Source: G023898405 sp964368985 | Lineage (GTDB): Bacteria > Myxococcota > UBA727 > JABDBI01 | Direction: 5' to 3' | NCBI GenBank assembly: GCA_964368985.1 | Contig: CAYJDW010000002.1 | Coordinates: 1-64,000, forward strand | DNA: 64,000 nt | Shown: positions 6,848 to 16,865 of the stretch, piece by piece | How the letters are laid out: every line of letters starts with the position of its first letter | Numbering within the stretch: the stretch's first letter is position 1 | Notes under the pieces: model-generated | The model's database searches: none | The model's input: the letters and a program-made list of their open reading frames with translations, nothing else | What the model was told of the DNA's origin: nothing | Program-made: the position numbers and the translations under genes

Positions 6848-9634
6848 ATGCCAAAATTTTTGAAGAAAAATAAACTCGTTTTATTCTGGTCATTAAATAT
6901 TTTGCTTGCAGGCTGCAAACCTGGCATTGATTATTCTGAGCTTGCCTTAGATCCCGCTGATATTATCGACTATGGGGAGAAGGTGACGAGTGCCCAGATT
7001 GGCCCTGGCCCTTCCGCATATGCCTTGATAAGGCAGGGTGTTGAGCATGGTGGTTCTGCGCAATTAGAGCAGGAGCTGACTAAAATAGCCGGCGTCCTTA
7101 AAGAAATAAAAGATTTGCCTTCTACTTTTGACGGCACTTTTAATACCGCGCAGAAAAAACAGCTCGATTTATTTTTGGATGGCATCGAAAAAAAGATCGC
7201 TATCGATATTCGCCCCAAAATAATCAACGCATCACTGAGCGCTCCTGCCGCCATCGAACTGCAAGTGGAGATGGAGAAAAATATTAAAAGCGATGGTTAC
7301 TTAACTACCAAATTGGAAGCTCTAAAAAAAGATATTCCCGCCCCTGCTCAGGCAAAATATGAAAGTGCTGCTAAAATTCTAAGACCCGGCTTTGAGCGTA
7401 TTTACCAGCTTGCCACCGTTTTTTCCCAAAGCATCGCCCAAAAGAAAGCAAAGGCGGAGCTTTATAATCTTAAGAAGGCTCTCGATCATATAAAAGAAAT
7501 GGGCAAAAACAGCTCCATTTTTGGCAACACTCGCGATGCTGACGATGCAAAGTTGGCGATATTATCGACTTTGAACGAAGTGGAAGGGGCAAATAAGCTG
7601 GTGGCTCAAATGACTGGCGCCGCCAAAATGAAGAATGGCCTAATTAAAGCTGCCGCGGCTTTGAAAAGCTCTCTTTTGGGAGTGAGCGGACTTAAAGCCC
7701 GTTTTGTTGACAAAGTCACCGCTCCATATAAAGCGCCGGTTCAAGCTTCTTTTGACGAAGCAAGCAGCGCTGTGGATAGGATAGCAGTGATTTTTAATGA
7801 TTATGATGAGCGCCCCAAAAGCAGCAGCGATAAGAGCTTACAGGCTCTAAATGAAGAAGCGTTTAGCGGCAAAGTATCAGCCGGCATCGACTCAATGAGT
7901 CTCTCTGATGAAACTGAATTGGTGCGTTTTATTAAATTGCTGAGTCTCAGTAAAATAACTGGTTTAGGTGCCGATGAAGCGAGTGAGGCTTTTATTCAGG
8001 CGCTGGCAGTCGCTATCGTAAATAAAATAGCCGAGGTCCATGGTCTTCTCGTCGACAATATTTATGGACTCAATTACGCCAAACTAAATGAAACCAAAAC
8101 TACTTTTGGCATGAGCGATACCGCTTTTCGAGACTATTTGAATGGAATTGCTCGCAAAGGCTTTGAAAGGACTTCTAACAAGGATCAAAACGCTAATATC
8201 TATGTGCTCTTTGCCGATCGTTTTGCCAGTGGCGCAAACATTGAAGAGCTGATGGCAACGTTTAGTCAGGGCAAAAGCCGCGTGATTATGGTGGCGAATC
8301 GTCCCGCGGATTATAAGGCCAATATGAGTTTTCAGTCGCTGGGGCTCGATTTGGTGTCAGCAATGCAAGTTGCGTCTTCGGTGCTTCATTCGGTAAATCC
8401 CAAGTTGAATGCGCCAAGTCTGGCTGAATCGTTGGTGAAGCTCATGTATGGTTTTAGAAAAACTCCCGAACAGGTGAATCTCGTCAGCGTGGAGCATATG
8501 GTTAAAGCAGTAGTGGCGCGCCTTGGTGGCGCCAACGAACCGAGCGAGACTGAGGTGTTGCGCGAGATAAAATATGCCCTGGCAGCGAGTAAGGAAGCCT
8601 ATGACACCCATCTTATGTCCAATTCGGGCGTGCTGCTCGATAACCTGAAAATGGTGGAAGAAAACGTCAAAAGTGATCCTGTTTTTTATTTCAATGAAGC
8701 AAAGGGCATTGGCAAAGGCACACGCGACGCTGAAATGCGCAAATTAGCGGAAATCAGAAAATACGAAGAAGCGAGAAGAAATAGTCTGCGTGCTGCCGAA
8801 GCACGACGCGCCCGTAAACAGCTAGCTGTTCGCGCGAAGGGCACTCGTCGTAGACTTGTTGATCTCAGCGCAAGCTTGGATCCAGCTCCTGCTTTGGCGG
8901 GAGTACGCGCCGAGCGAGCAAGCCTGATTGTTGAGATCGATAGACTCGTTAAACTTTATGGCCAAACGGCGGAAAAAATTTATGAGTTGTCCTTGGAAGA
9001 TAGAGAAGCCCTTGAAGCAAGTGGCGGCGACTTCAAGACTTTCTTTGCTAAAATCAATGAAATAGTGGCCGACACAAGTTATTTCTCTAATCTGAGAAAC
9101 CTCAATGCTGTTCAAATAAGCCTGCGCAATGATGCGAACAAATATTTGCCTCGAGAAGTTCTGACCATGCTTGATCGCTATCCCCTTTGGCACCCCTATG
9201 CATATTTTGGTGCAGTAACGAGAGCGGCCGCATTTAGCCCGGCCGTGACTATTGCCGACATCGACACTTTTTATGCCAGCTTGGTTGCGACCAACCAATT
9301 TGAAGTTTTGCCAGCCGGACCGCATCCGTTAAAAACGGCCGCTATCGCTGAATATGCGGATCTAAGAGCTCTCGCCGGCGGTGCGGCTCATCCCACCGAT
9401 GCAGCAGCCTTGCTAGCTCTCTCCCTGGATTACCGTGGTATTCCTCAACCTGCAGCTTTAAAGCCCGTGCGCTTTGTAGCGGGTACCGTAGGCGCCACGT
9501 ATTTCGCCAATCAGCCTGCCGCTATTAAAACTTTGGCGCCTATCTGGGATGATTTGCTAGATCTGACGCAAAGTATCCAGAGATCAGCGAATAAAATTTA
9601 CGAGCATTTAACCAAGGTTAAAAAAAGAATTTAA
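6848..9634 (+). CDS. Large helical lipoprotein of unknown function
   Basis: Unknown function. The ATG at 6848 opens a lipoprotein signal peptide with lipobox LLAGC (Cys about 22). The 928-residue product is rich in Ala, Lys, Leu and Glu, and largely helical, with predicted coiled-coil stretches. A very basic segment near residues 640-680 (RRARKQLAVRAKGTRRRLV) could contact nucleic acid, peptidoglycan or anionic lipid. No catalytic motif was recognised. It follows the barrel-like gene at 5882 in the same direction with a 93-base gap, so the two may form an envelope pair. A start at TTG 6812 is possible but would bury the signal peptide. Confidence 0.6.
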   Translation: MPKFLKKNKLVLFWSLNILLAGCKPGIDYSELALDPADIIDYGEKVTSAQIGPGPSAYALIRQGVEHGGSAQLEQELTKIAGVLKEIKDLPSTFDGTFNTAQKKQLDLFLDGIEKKIAIDIRPKIINASLSAPAAIELQVEMEKNIKSDGYLTTKLEALKKDIPAPAQAKYESAAKILRPGFERIYQLATVFSQSIAQKKAKAELYNLKKALDHIKEMGKNSSIFGNTRDADDAKLAILSTLNEVEGANKLVAQMTGAAKMKNGLIKAAAALKSSLLGVSGLKARFVDKVTAPYKAPVQASFDEASSAVDRIAVIFNDYDERPKSSSDKSLQALNEEAFSGKVSAGIDSMSLSDETELVRFIKLLSLSKITGLGADEASEAFIQALAVAIVNKIAEVHGLLVDNIYGLNYAKLNETKTTFGMSDTAFRDYLNGIARKGFERTSNKDQNANIYVLFADRFASGANIEELMATFSQGKSRVIMVANRPADYKANMSFQSLGLDLVSAMQVASSVLHSVNPKLNAPSLAESLVKLMYGFRKTPEQVNLVSVEHMVKAVVARLGGANEPSETEVLREIKYALAASKEAYDTHLMSNSGVLLDNLKMVEENVKSDPVFYFNEAKGIGKGTRDAEMRKLAEIRKYEEARRNSLRAAEARRARKQLAVRAKGTRRRLVDLSASLDPAPALAGVRAERASLIVEIDRLVKLYGQTAEKIYELSLEDREALEASGGDFKTFFAKINEIVADTSYFSNLRNLNAVQISLRNDANKYLPREVLTMLDRYPLWHPYAYFGAVTRAAAFSPAVTIADIDTFYASLVATNQFEVLPAGPHPLKTAAIAEYADLRALAGGAAHPTDAAALLALSLDYRGIPQPAALKPVRFVAGTVGATYFANQPAAIKTLAPIWDDLLDLTQSIQRSANKIYEHLTKVKKRI

Positions 9635-9799
9635 GAGTTTTTCCATGCTGTTAGGCCGAGAATAAACTCGGTTAAGATGGCTATAAATTACATCAATTAA
9701 TTACGGTAGTATAAGAGTACCTAATTGTTAAATCTTTCCCCTTGATTAGAGCTTTTTTATATGGCATTAAAACTGTCTATTCTTTTATATAGGTAAAAT

Positions 9800-10666
9800 A
9801 TGATGTTGAAGCTTTTAATTACGGCCTTTTTGTCTGTGTTAATTAATGGTTGTGCTGACCTGAATACGGTACCCGAAGGGTCTGACAAAAAAGATGTGGA
9901 TGCCGTTCCAAAGCATACTTTGCGCACATTAGCCTCAATACCAGAAGATCTGAAACAACAAAGCTATAAAGATGCCCGTGGAAATGACGTGTCTTATAAC
10001 CATAAAGCCCAGCTTGAACGGCTTTTTCAGTTAGAGAAGGAAGGGAAAACTTTCAATTTGATTGTTGCCCACCAAGGGCAAAAAGATACTGTGAAAAAAC
10101 CTCCTCAAGGCAAAGATGAAATGGTAATTATAGGGCAACAGGACAAAAGTGTGTTCGTAGAAAGTGAAAGCCCTAACCTTCTTATGAATTTTGATAAAGA
10201 AGAGCATTTAAAGACTCTCCCTGATAATTTTTTTTCCATGATTATGTTCGACTACTGCGTAATAAGTCATTTTAGCAACCTTAAGAATTCTGTCTTAGAA
10301 TTTCATCGGATACTTAGACCAGATGGAAAATTTAAGGCTGATCTTTCCTATGGCGCCATTGGCATGACTAAGGATAATCAAGAGTTCGACAATACCTGTG
10401 CGGCCCGCCAAGGAAATATGTACAAAACCAAAAGCGGTCTGCGTTATTGCTTAGAAAATTGGAACCCTGGTGGTTTTTTGGTAGGAAACATCGGTAGCGG
10501 AGGTATTAGGGACTTAAGTTCTGCAGACCGTCAAGAAATTCAAAGCAAAAGAAAAGAACTCATAAAAAAATACCTTGAAAGCTTCTTTGGAAGTTGTTTG
10601 ATTAAAACAGCAGATAAACCGGCTTATGAAAACGATGAATTCATTGAATGTGCAAAACAAAAATAG
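9800..10666 (+). CDS. Methyltransferase-like lipoprotein
   Basis: Putative lipoprotein (Cys18 in INGC, with Asn at -2 atypical for a lipobox). The segment 139-180 (LPDNFFSMIMFDYCVISHF, then LEFHRILRPDGKF) closely follows the core of class I SAM methyltransferases of type 11: 'sFD.v......h..' followed by the 'RvLkPgG' strand. The usual SAM-binding glycine loop (GxGxG) is not evident upstream; VIIGQQDKSVFVESE may be its degenerate counterpart. An exported protein would not meet SAM in the periplasm, so this may be a non-catalytic derivative. The family match is seen; the loss of activity is inferred. Confidence 0.5.
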   Translation: MMLKLLITAFLSVLINGCADLNTVPEGSDKKDVDAVPKHTLRTLASIPEDLKQQSYKDARGNDVSYNHKAQLERLFQLEKEGKTFNLIVAHQGQKDTVKKPPQGKDEMVIIGQQDKSVFVESESPNLLMNFDKEEHLKTLPDNFFSMIMFDYCVISHFSNLKNSVLEFHRILRPDGKFKADLSYGAIGMTKDNQEFDNTCAARQGNMYKTKSGLRYCLENWNPGGFLVGNIGSGGIRDLSSADRQEIQSKRKELIKKYLESFFGSCLIKTADKPAYENDEFIECAKQK

Positions 10667-10692
10667 ACCATACCTAGTGCCCCTTCTCGTGG

Positions 10693-10815
10693 ATGGCCAC
10701 GTCGCTTAGCTTCTCGCCATTGCAAGTCCTTCTGCTCCTAAGCGATTTAGAAGATCGTCATGGCGAGTGCAGCGCGGCCATTCATGCTTATAGCTCCTCG
10801 TCGTGACTAAATATT
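10693..10815. repeat. REP-like imperfect inverted repeat
   Basis: Two GC-rich units face each other. The left one contains GGATGGCCACGTCGCTTAGC and TTCTCGCCATTGCAAG; the right one contains ATCGTCATGGCGAGTGCAGC and GCGGCCATTC. The right unit, reversed, resembles the left and recalls the widespread CGTCATTGCGAGCG-type REP element. It lies between the 9800 gene and the act promoter and may act as the terminator of the former. The rest of the 10667-11036 gap is AT-rich and holds the act promoter. Confidence 0.55.
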
Positions 10816-10959
10816 TTCATGATTTTAGGTCGATAGAAATAATTTGCTCTCTTTCAGATGAAAAACTTTTACGAATTTCATTATCTCGCTCAGCCGCCAC
10901 CGAAATAACTGCTAAGTACTCCCCCAATTTCTCCTCGCTATTTTAAGAAATAACCTGAC

Positions 10960-10998
10960 TTGTCATTTGTTATTCACCTGTCTATCTGAGTGATAGAC
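10960..10998 (+). promoter_or_regulatory. Candidate promoter/operator of the act-cox operon
   Basis: TTGTCA (10960-10965, five of six to the -35 consensus) is followed 17 bases later by TATCTG. Overlapping that -10 position is a perfect dyad GTCTATC-TGAGT-GATAGAC (10980-10998), a plausible operator. It lies about 40 bases before the actA start at 11037. Confidence 0.35.
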
Positions 10999-11036
10999 CG
11001 TGTTTTTTATTAGCTAAAAAAAGAGTGATTGTTGCC

Positions 11037-11696
11037 ATGCCGCAGATATTTCCAAAGTGGAGCAATACCGCAGCCAAACTACTGCCGATCATCTTATTCT
11101 TCGGCTTATGTACGGTAGTATTTGTCTTTTGGTATTGGTTCTCGCCAAAAAACCTGGATGTTGGCTACGAGCCTCACCAACCGATTCCCTTTAGTCATAA
11201 GCTCCATGTTTCGGACTTAGGGATCGATTGTATGTATTGCCATAGTCAGGCGGAAAAATCGCCTCATGCGGGTGTGCCCTCGACGCAGACTTGTATGAAT
11301 TGCCACGAACACCAAGCTAATAAAGATTCCTTGAAGCTCGCGAGTCTCATGCGTTCCTGGAAGGGCGGTGGGATTGATGGCGCGCCGATTGAATGGAATC
11401 GAGTCCATAAAGTGGGCGACTATGCCTATTTCGATCACAGCGCGCATATTAGCGCGGGCGTGGGGTGCGTAAGTTGCCACGGCCAGGTTGATCAGATGCA
11501 AGTGGTGCGGCAGCAAAAACCGCTTAGCATGGGATGGTGTCTTGAATGTCACCGCGATCCTGCTCCGCATTTACGACCACCTAGTGAAGTTACCAATATG
11601 AATTATCACCAATCAGACAGTTATAAAAAAATGGCAGTAGAGAGAGCGAAAACGCTTAATGCGCCAGTGGAAAGTTGTAGCGGGTGCCATCGATGA
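11037..11696 (+). CDS. actA: Alternative complex III subunit ActA, pentaheme cytochrome c
   Basis: Multiheme cytochrome c subunit of alternative complex III, the quinol:electron-acceptor oxidoreductase that replaces bc1. Five CxxCH motifs are visible (CMYCH, CMNCH, CVSCH, CLECH, CSGCH), the family's usual number, after one N-terminal membrane segment (about residues 13-35). I prefer ATG 11037, with AAGAG 11 bases upstream, over the GTG at 11025 that overlaps that site. The stop overlaps the actB start in ATGA, so translation is coupled. First gene of an operon running to coxD at 23.7 kb. Confidence 0.93.
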   Translation: MPQIFPKWSNTAAKLLPIILFFGLCTVVFVFWYWFSPKNLDVGYEPHQPIPFSHKLHVSDLGIDCMYCHSQAEKSPHAGVPSTQTCMNCHEHQANKDSLKLASLMRSWKGGGIDGAPIEWNRVHKVGDYAYFDHSAHISAGVGCVSCHGQVDQMQVVRQQKPLSMGWCLECHRDPAPHLRPPSEVTNMNYHQSDSYKKMAVERAKTLNAPVESCSGCHR

Positions 11697-14600
11697 AACG
11701 ATTAGTTAACGAGCTTGACGGCGAAAAAATCACCTATTGGCGATCAATCGATAACCGTCGACGTACCACCGAATATTTAAAATCTATCGAGGACGAATTT
11801 GCGCCCGACATGACCGATATTACGGCCATGGATCGCCGATCAATGTTGAAAGTAATGGGTGCCTCCATCGCTTTGTCGGGACTTGGCGTTGCGTGTCGAC
11901 GACCGGAAGAAAAAATTCTTCCTTATGTTAAAGAGCCCGAAGGTTTCACCCCCGGCATTCCGAAATTTTTCGCAACTGCTCAGCCTGGACCTTTTGGCGC
12001 AAGTGGCATTTTAGTGGAATCCCACGAGGGACGACCCACGAAAGTTGAAGGAAATCCAAGCCATCCAGAGAGCCTCGGCAAGGCGACAGTGATCAATCAA
12101 GCAGCCGCCTTGGAAATTTATGATCCTGATCGTTCGCGTTATCCAGTGAGCCTCAAAGCTGGTGATCCTTTGCCTGTCGATTGGACCGATTGGGATGTTT
12201 TTGCAGCACAGCATTTTCTCGAACTCAAAAAGAAAAATGGCGCAGGGCTATGCATTGTTAGCGACAGCGATTTGTCGCCGACATTTTTGCGTATGAAGGG
12301 TGAAGTATTAAAAACTTATCCCGAAGCAAAATTTTTTGTTCATGAGCCGATGCGACAAAAAAATATTGAAGCCGCAAGCAAACTTGCTTTTGGCGACAAT
12401 AAACGCGTTCGTTATCATTTTTCCAAAGCTAAAGTGATCGCAAGTATTTTTGCCGATCCTTTTGCTTTGGCTCCTGAAAGTCTTCGTCACTTAAGTGGCT
12501 TTGGTGAAAATCGCACTGTTCATCAGAATAGCGACGTTTCAAAAATGAATCGCGTCTATGCGATTGAAGCCGATCATAGTTTGACAGGAATCAATGCCGA
12601 TAACCGCTTGCGATTGCCGGTTGGCTTAGCAAAGACTTTGGTTGAAGGTCTTGCTTACGAGCTTCATGCAACGCACGGGTTGAATATCGATGTTAGTTTG
12701 CCAGGTGCTAAAAGTTTAAGCACCCTCGTGAATAAGCCGCCCCAGATAAAAGGCGTTGATAAGAAATTTTTATTCGTGCTCGCCAAAGATCTTGCCCAAA
12801 ACCGTGGTCAAGCACTTGTGGTAGGTGGGGATCATCTGGCGCCAGAAATTCTTGCCATGATCCACATGATCAACCTTGCGTTGCAAGGTTTAAACAAAGT
12901 CTTCGAAGTAAGAAGCATTGACGATAGCGACGCGCAAAAGCATTTGGCCGCTGGTCAAATTGATGCGCTAGTTGCTGAACTGAAAACCGGCAAAGTAGAA
13001 ACGCTCCTCATGCTGGGCGTGAATCCGGTTTATGACGCACCGGGTCGTTTGGAGTTTTCGTCATTCCTGAGCAAAGTAAAAACTACTATTCACGTCGGTC
13101 TTTCTCGAGATGAAACGGCGTTGTTAAGTAGCTGGCATTTGCCCCAAACACATTTTCTCGAACATTTTTCTGACACTCGTTCCTATGATGGAACCATCAG
13201 TATTATCCAGCCTTTGATCATGCCGCTTCATGGTGCTCGATCATCGCTCGAGATCCTGGCCCAAATAGCCGGGCTGAAGGTGAAAAAACCACTTGAACTG
13301 GTGAAAGAAACTTTTGGTGCCCGTTTCGGTGCTTTGGATCTTGATAAGCGTTTTAACAAAGCCATACATGATGGCATTGTGGCCGGCTCAGCATTTCCTC
13401 AAAATTCCCTGACGCTTAACTCCGATAAATTGTATGCAGACTTTGCCGTTTTAAAATCTCGTACACCAAATAGAGAGAATTTGGAGTTGCTGATTAACTT
13501 CGATCGTAAACTTCTCGACGGGCGATACGCAAATCATAGTTGGCTGCAAGAACTTCCAGAGCCTGTCACCAAAATGAATTGGGACAATGCACTTCTCATG
13601 AGTCCGCTTGCTGCGCGTGAATATGGCATTAAGAGTGGCGTGAAGAAAAATGCTTATGTCGCCGACATTGTGAAAGTAAATGCCAACGAAAAATCTGTTG
13701 AGCTGCCCGTATTTGTTGTGCCGGGCCTCAATGATTATTCAATCATAGCAAGCCTTGGTTATGGTCGAAAAGCTGCCGGTGTGATCGGGAATGGCGTCGG
13801 AGTAGATGTCTATCCGTTGCTCAGCGATTACGCGCAACTGGTTATGCATGGCGTAAAAATCGAGCGGACTTTAGGCACTTATAAAATTGCTACAACGCAA
13901 GAGCAATTTGCGATGAATGCCGACGTGGTGCAAGAAGTTGATGTTCTCAACTTGCAAAGCCGCGATCCTGCTCGCGTTACAAATATTGCTGATTATCTTA
14001 AAACACCACTTGCTGCTAAGCAAAAAGGTATGCAGCAAGGATTGTTGGTGAAAGAACCTGGTCGCGCCGACAAAGTTCCGCTGCAGATTACCGATGCATG
14101 GGATTATTCAAAAGGTAATCAATGGGGCATGGTTATTGACCTTGCCAAATGCACGGGCTGCAATGCGTGCGTGGTGGCATGTCAAAGCGAAAATAATATT
14201 CCTGTTGTAGGTAAAGAACAGGTTATTCGTGGAAGAATCATGCATTGGTTGCGCATCGATCGCTATTTTGTCGGCGATGTTAAATCACCACTTGCGATTT
14301 CTCAGCCCATTCCGTGTCAGCATTGTGAAAATGCGCCGTGTGAACCAGTGTGCCCCGTGGCTGCGACTTCGCATGATCACGAAGGCCTCAATGCGATGAC
14401 CTATAATCGCTGTATTGGTACGCGTTATTGCGCCAATAACTGTCCTTATAAAGTGCGTAGATTTAATTATTTCGATTTTTCCCATTCAGGTAACTTACAC
14501 GTCGATGCCGATATTGTCGCACGTCAAAAGACTATTAAGTTGCAACGAAATCCTGATGTGACCGTGCGTTATCGTGGGGTGATGGAGAAATGTACTTTCT

Positions 14601-14869
14601 GCACGCAACGTATTCAAGAAGCAAAGATGTCTGCTCGTATCGATGGCCGTGATCAAGAGAATCTCACCGATGGTTTAGTAACACCGGCTTGTGCGCAAAC
14701 TTGTCCGTCAGAAGCTATTACTTTTGGCAATATCAACGATCCAAAAGCGCGAGTGACCGCGCTCAAAAAGATCGATCGCAACTATACTTTGCTCGATATT
14801 CTAAATGCGCGTCCGCGGACTTCGTATTTGTCAAAGCTTCGTAATCCTCATCCTGAGTTGGTGGCATAG
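11693..14869 (+). CDS. actB: Alternative complex III subunit ActB, Fe-S/molybdopterin-fold protein
   Basis: Large peripheral subunit that relays electrons from the membrane subunits. Near residue 47 lies a twin-arginine signal (DRRSMLKVMGAS), typical of ActB. The N-terminal two thirds follow the molybdopterin oxidoreductase fold, which in this family lacks the cofactor. The C-terminal part from about residue 820 is ferredoxin-like, with cysteine clusters CTGCNACVVAC, CQHCENAPCEPVCP, CIGTRYCANNCP and CTFC...CAQTCP, enough for three to four Fe-S clusters. It starts at ATG 11693 inside the actA stop and ends one base before actC. Its 1058 residues match the fused ActB of other bacteria. Confidence 0.93.
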   Translation: MKRLVNELDGEKITYWRSIDNRRRTTEYLKSIEDEFAPDMTDITAMDRRSMLKVMGASIALSGLGVACRRPEEKILPYVKEPEGFTPGIPKFFATAQPGPFGASGILVESHEGRPTKVEGNPSHPESLGKATVINQAAALEIYDPDRSRYPVSLKAGDPLPVDWTDWDVFAAQHFLELKKKNGAGLCIVSDSDLSPTFLRMKGEVLKTYPEAKFFVHEPMRQKNIEAASKLAFGDNKRVRYHFSKAKVIASIFADPFALAPESLRHLSGFGENRTVHQNSDVSKMNRVYAIEADHSLTGINADNRLRLPVGLAKTLVEGLAYELHATHGLNIDVSLPGAKSLSTLVNKPPQIKGVDKKFLFVLAKDLAQNRGQALVVGGDHLAPEILAMIHMINLALQGLNKVFEVRSIDDSDAQKHLAAGQIDALVAELKTGKVETLLMLGVNPVYDAPGRLEFSSFLSKVKTTIHVGLSRDETALLSSWHLPQTHFLEHFSDTRSYDGTISIIQPLIMPLHGARSSLEILAQIAGLKVKKPLELVKETFGARFGALDLDKRFNKAIHDGIVAGSAFPQNSLTLNSDKLYADFAVLKSRTPNRENLELLINFDRKLLDGRYANHSWLQELPEPVTKMNWDNALLMSPLAAREYGIKSGVKKNAYVADIVKVNANEKSVELPVFVVPGLNDYSIIASLGYGRKAAGVIGNGVGVDVYPLLSDYAQLVMHGVKIERTLGTYKIATTQEQFAMNADVVQEVDVLNLQSRDPARVTNIADYLKTPLAAKQKGMQQGLLVKEPGRADKVPLQITDAWDYSKGNQWGMVIDLAKCTGCNACVVACQSENNIPVVGKEQVIRGRIMHWLRIDRYFVGDVKSPLAISQPIPCQHCENAPCEPVCPVAATSHDHEGLNAMTYNRCIGTRYCANNCPYKVRRFNYFDFSHSGNLHVDADIVARQKTIKLQRNPDVTVRYRGVMEKCTFCTQRIQEAKMSARIDGRDQENLTDGLVTPACAQTCPSEAITFGNINDPKARVTALKKIDRNYTLLDILNARPRTSYLSKLRNPHPELVA

Positions 14870-16294
14870 ATGGCTTCGAAAACACTTGAGATAGCAGCTG
14901 GCAATATTGCTCGTGGCGACGTGGTGATTCCTGAGAGCGTGGAACAACGCGAGGATCTGGTTCGTGGTCCTCATACTTTTCACGACATCACCAATATTGT
15001 TTGTTCACCTGCAGAACGCACTTTTGCACAAATGCATATCGGTTGGAAAATCGGTTTTGCTGTTGCTGCTGCTTTATGCACCATGTTTATTTCCGGCATC
15101 GGCTATTTGATTTGGGAAGGCGTTGGTATTTGGGGAAACATGTCTCCGGTCTATTGGGCCTGGGATATTGTTAACTTCGTATTCTGGGTAGGTATTGGTC
15201 ACGCTGGTACTTTGATTTCAGCCATTCTTTTTTTGTTTCGACAAAAATGGCGAACCAGTATTAATCGTTATGCCGAGGCCATGACCGTCTTTGCCGTTAT
15301 CTGCGCCCTGGTATTTCCCGGTGTTCACGTGGGCCGGGTGTGGACTGTCTATTGGATGTTCCCACTGCCCAATCAAATGGCAATGTGGCCAAACTTTCGG
15401 TCACCACTTTTATGGGACGTGTTTGCGGTAGGAACTTATTTCACCATTTCACTATTATTCTGGTGGGTAGGTTTGGTTCCCGATTTGGCGACGCTGAGGG
15501 ATCGTGCCAAAACCAAAATGGCGCAAATTGGCTATGGTATTTTCGCCATGGGTTGGACAGGCTCCACGAGAGCATGGGTAAACTACGAACGTGCTTATTT
15601 GTTGCTTGCGGCTTTGTCGGCGCCATTGGTGCTTTCGGTGCACAGCGTGGTGTCTTTCGACTTTGCGGTTTCTCAGTTGCCCGGTTGGCATACCACCATC
15701 TTTCCGCCTTATTTCGTAGCGGGTGCGGTATTTAGCGGTTTTGCCATGGTGAATACTTTGATGTTGCCGGCGAGAAAGTGGCTTGGTTTGAAAGACCTCG
15801 TTACCATCAAGCACATCGAGAACATGAACAAAATTATTTTAGTAACCGGTACAATGGTGGGCTATGCCTATGCCATGGAATTCTTTATTGCGTGGTATAG
15901 CGGTAATGAATATGAATCTTTCGCATTCATAAACCGCGCTTTTGGTCCCTATGCCTGGGCTTATTGGATCATGGTTTCTTGTAACGTGATTACGCCGCAG
16001 CTGTTTTGGTCGAAATCGATCCGAACCAATATTACCGCGACCTTTATTATCTCTATTTTTGTCAACATCGGTATGTGGTTTGAGCGCTTCGTCATTACGG
16101 TCACCTCGCTAAATCGCGATTTCATGCCGACTGCTTGGCATTATTATGTGCCCACCAAGTTTGATTTAATGTTCTTGGTTGGTTCTTTTGGTTTGTTCTT
16201 TACCTTATTCCTGCTGTTTATTTGGCGCGTACCAGTGATTGCTATGGCTGAGGTTAAATCCATCATGAAAGCGGCTAATCCTCATCGCCACTAA
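14870..16294 (+). CDS. actC: Alternative complex III subunit ActC, NrfD-like quinol-binding membrane protein
   Basis: NrfD/PsrC-type integral membrane subunit of 474 residues with about ten hydrophobic helices, expected to bind quinol and anchor ActB. Typical features are the HTFHDITNI segment before the first helix, GHAGTLISAILFLFRQKWR, and VHVGRVWTVYWMFPLPN. The start directly abuts the actB stop. It comes before actD, the family's constant order. Homology is clear from the pattern and the context. Confidence 0.93.
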   Translation: MASKTLEIAAGNIARGDVVIPESVEQREDLVRGPHTFHDITNIVCSPAERTFAQMHIGWKIGFAVAAALCTMFISGIGYLIWEGVGIWGNMSPVYWAWDIVNFVFWVGIGHAGTLISAILFLFRQKWRTSINRYAEAMTVFAVICALVFPGVHVGRVWTVYWMFPLPNQMAMWPNFRSPLLWDVFAVGTYFTISLLFWWVGLVPDLATLRDRAKTKMAQIGYGIFAMGWTGSTRAWVNYERAYLLLAALSAPLVLSVHSVVSFDFAVSQLPGWHTTIFPPYFVAGAVFSGFAMVNTLMLPARKWLGLKDLVTIKHIENMNKIILVTGTMVGYAYAMEFFIAWYSGNEYESFAFINRAFGPYAWAYWIMVSCNVITPQLFWSKSIRTNITATFIISIFVNIGMWFERFVITVTSLNRDFMPTAWHYYVPTKFDLMFLVGSFGLFFTLFLLFIWRVPVIAMAEVKSIMKAANPHRH

Positions 16295-16325
16295 TATCAA
16301 AAGGGAAAATTAAAGAAGGCATTAT

Positions 16326-16865
16326 ATGGCTAAAGAAAAGAGAGAAATTGGACTGCTGGCGGAATATGATTCCCCTCATGCAGTTTTTGAGGCTTGCGAG
16401 AAAATCCGCGACTCAGGATTCCGACGCTTTGATTCCTACACGCCCTTTCCAGTTCACGGCTTGGATAAGGCGATGGGGCTCGGGCCAAGTTATCTGCCGT
16501 GGTTTGTGTTAGCGGCTGGAACCACCGGAGCATGTTTAGCCATGTTCTTCATGATTTGGTGCTCCGTCTATGACTTACCAATGAATATTGGTGGTAAACC
16601 CGTTTTTAGTATTCCCGCTTTCATTCCGATTACCTTCGAAGTGACTGTGCTTTTTAGCGGTTTGACGGCGGTATTTGGTATGTTTGTATTGAACCGACTA
16701 CCGACTTTTAATCATCCGCTCTTCAACATCAAGAATTTTGCCAAAGTTACCGACGATACATTCTTTATATTGATCGAATCGCGCGACAAAAAATACGATC
16801 AACAAAAAGTTACTGATTTTCTTAGAAATACCGGCGCAAAATCTATCGTCGTGGTGGAGGGCTAG
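16326..16865 (+). CDS. actD: Alternative complex III subunit ActD (DUF3341)
   Basis: Small membrane subunit of alternative complex III. Its 179 residues begin with a cytoplasmic domain (LLAEYDSPHAVFEACEKIRD, then FDSYTPFPVHGLDKAMGL) diagnostic of the DUF3341 family. Two transmembrane helices follow (about residues 58-80 and 97-120). It sits between actC and actE as usual, and its stop abuts the actE start. Confidence 0.92.
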   Translation: MAKEKREIGLLAEYDSPHAVFEACEKIRDSGFRRFDSYTPFPVHGLDKAMGLGPSYLPWFVLAAGTTGACLAMFFMIWCSVYDLPMNIGGKPVFSIPAFIPITFEVTVLFSGLTAVFGMFVLNRLPTFNHPLFNIKNFAKVTDDTFFILIESRDKKYDQQKVTDFLRNTGAKSIVVVEG

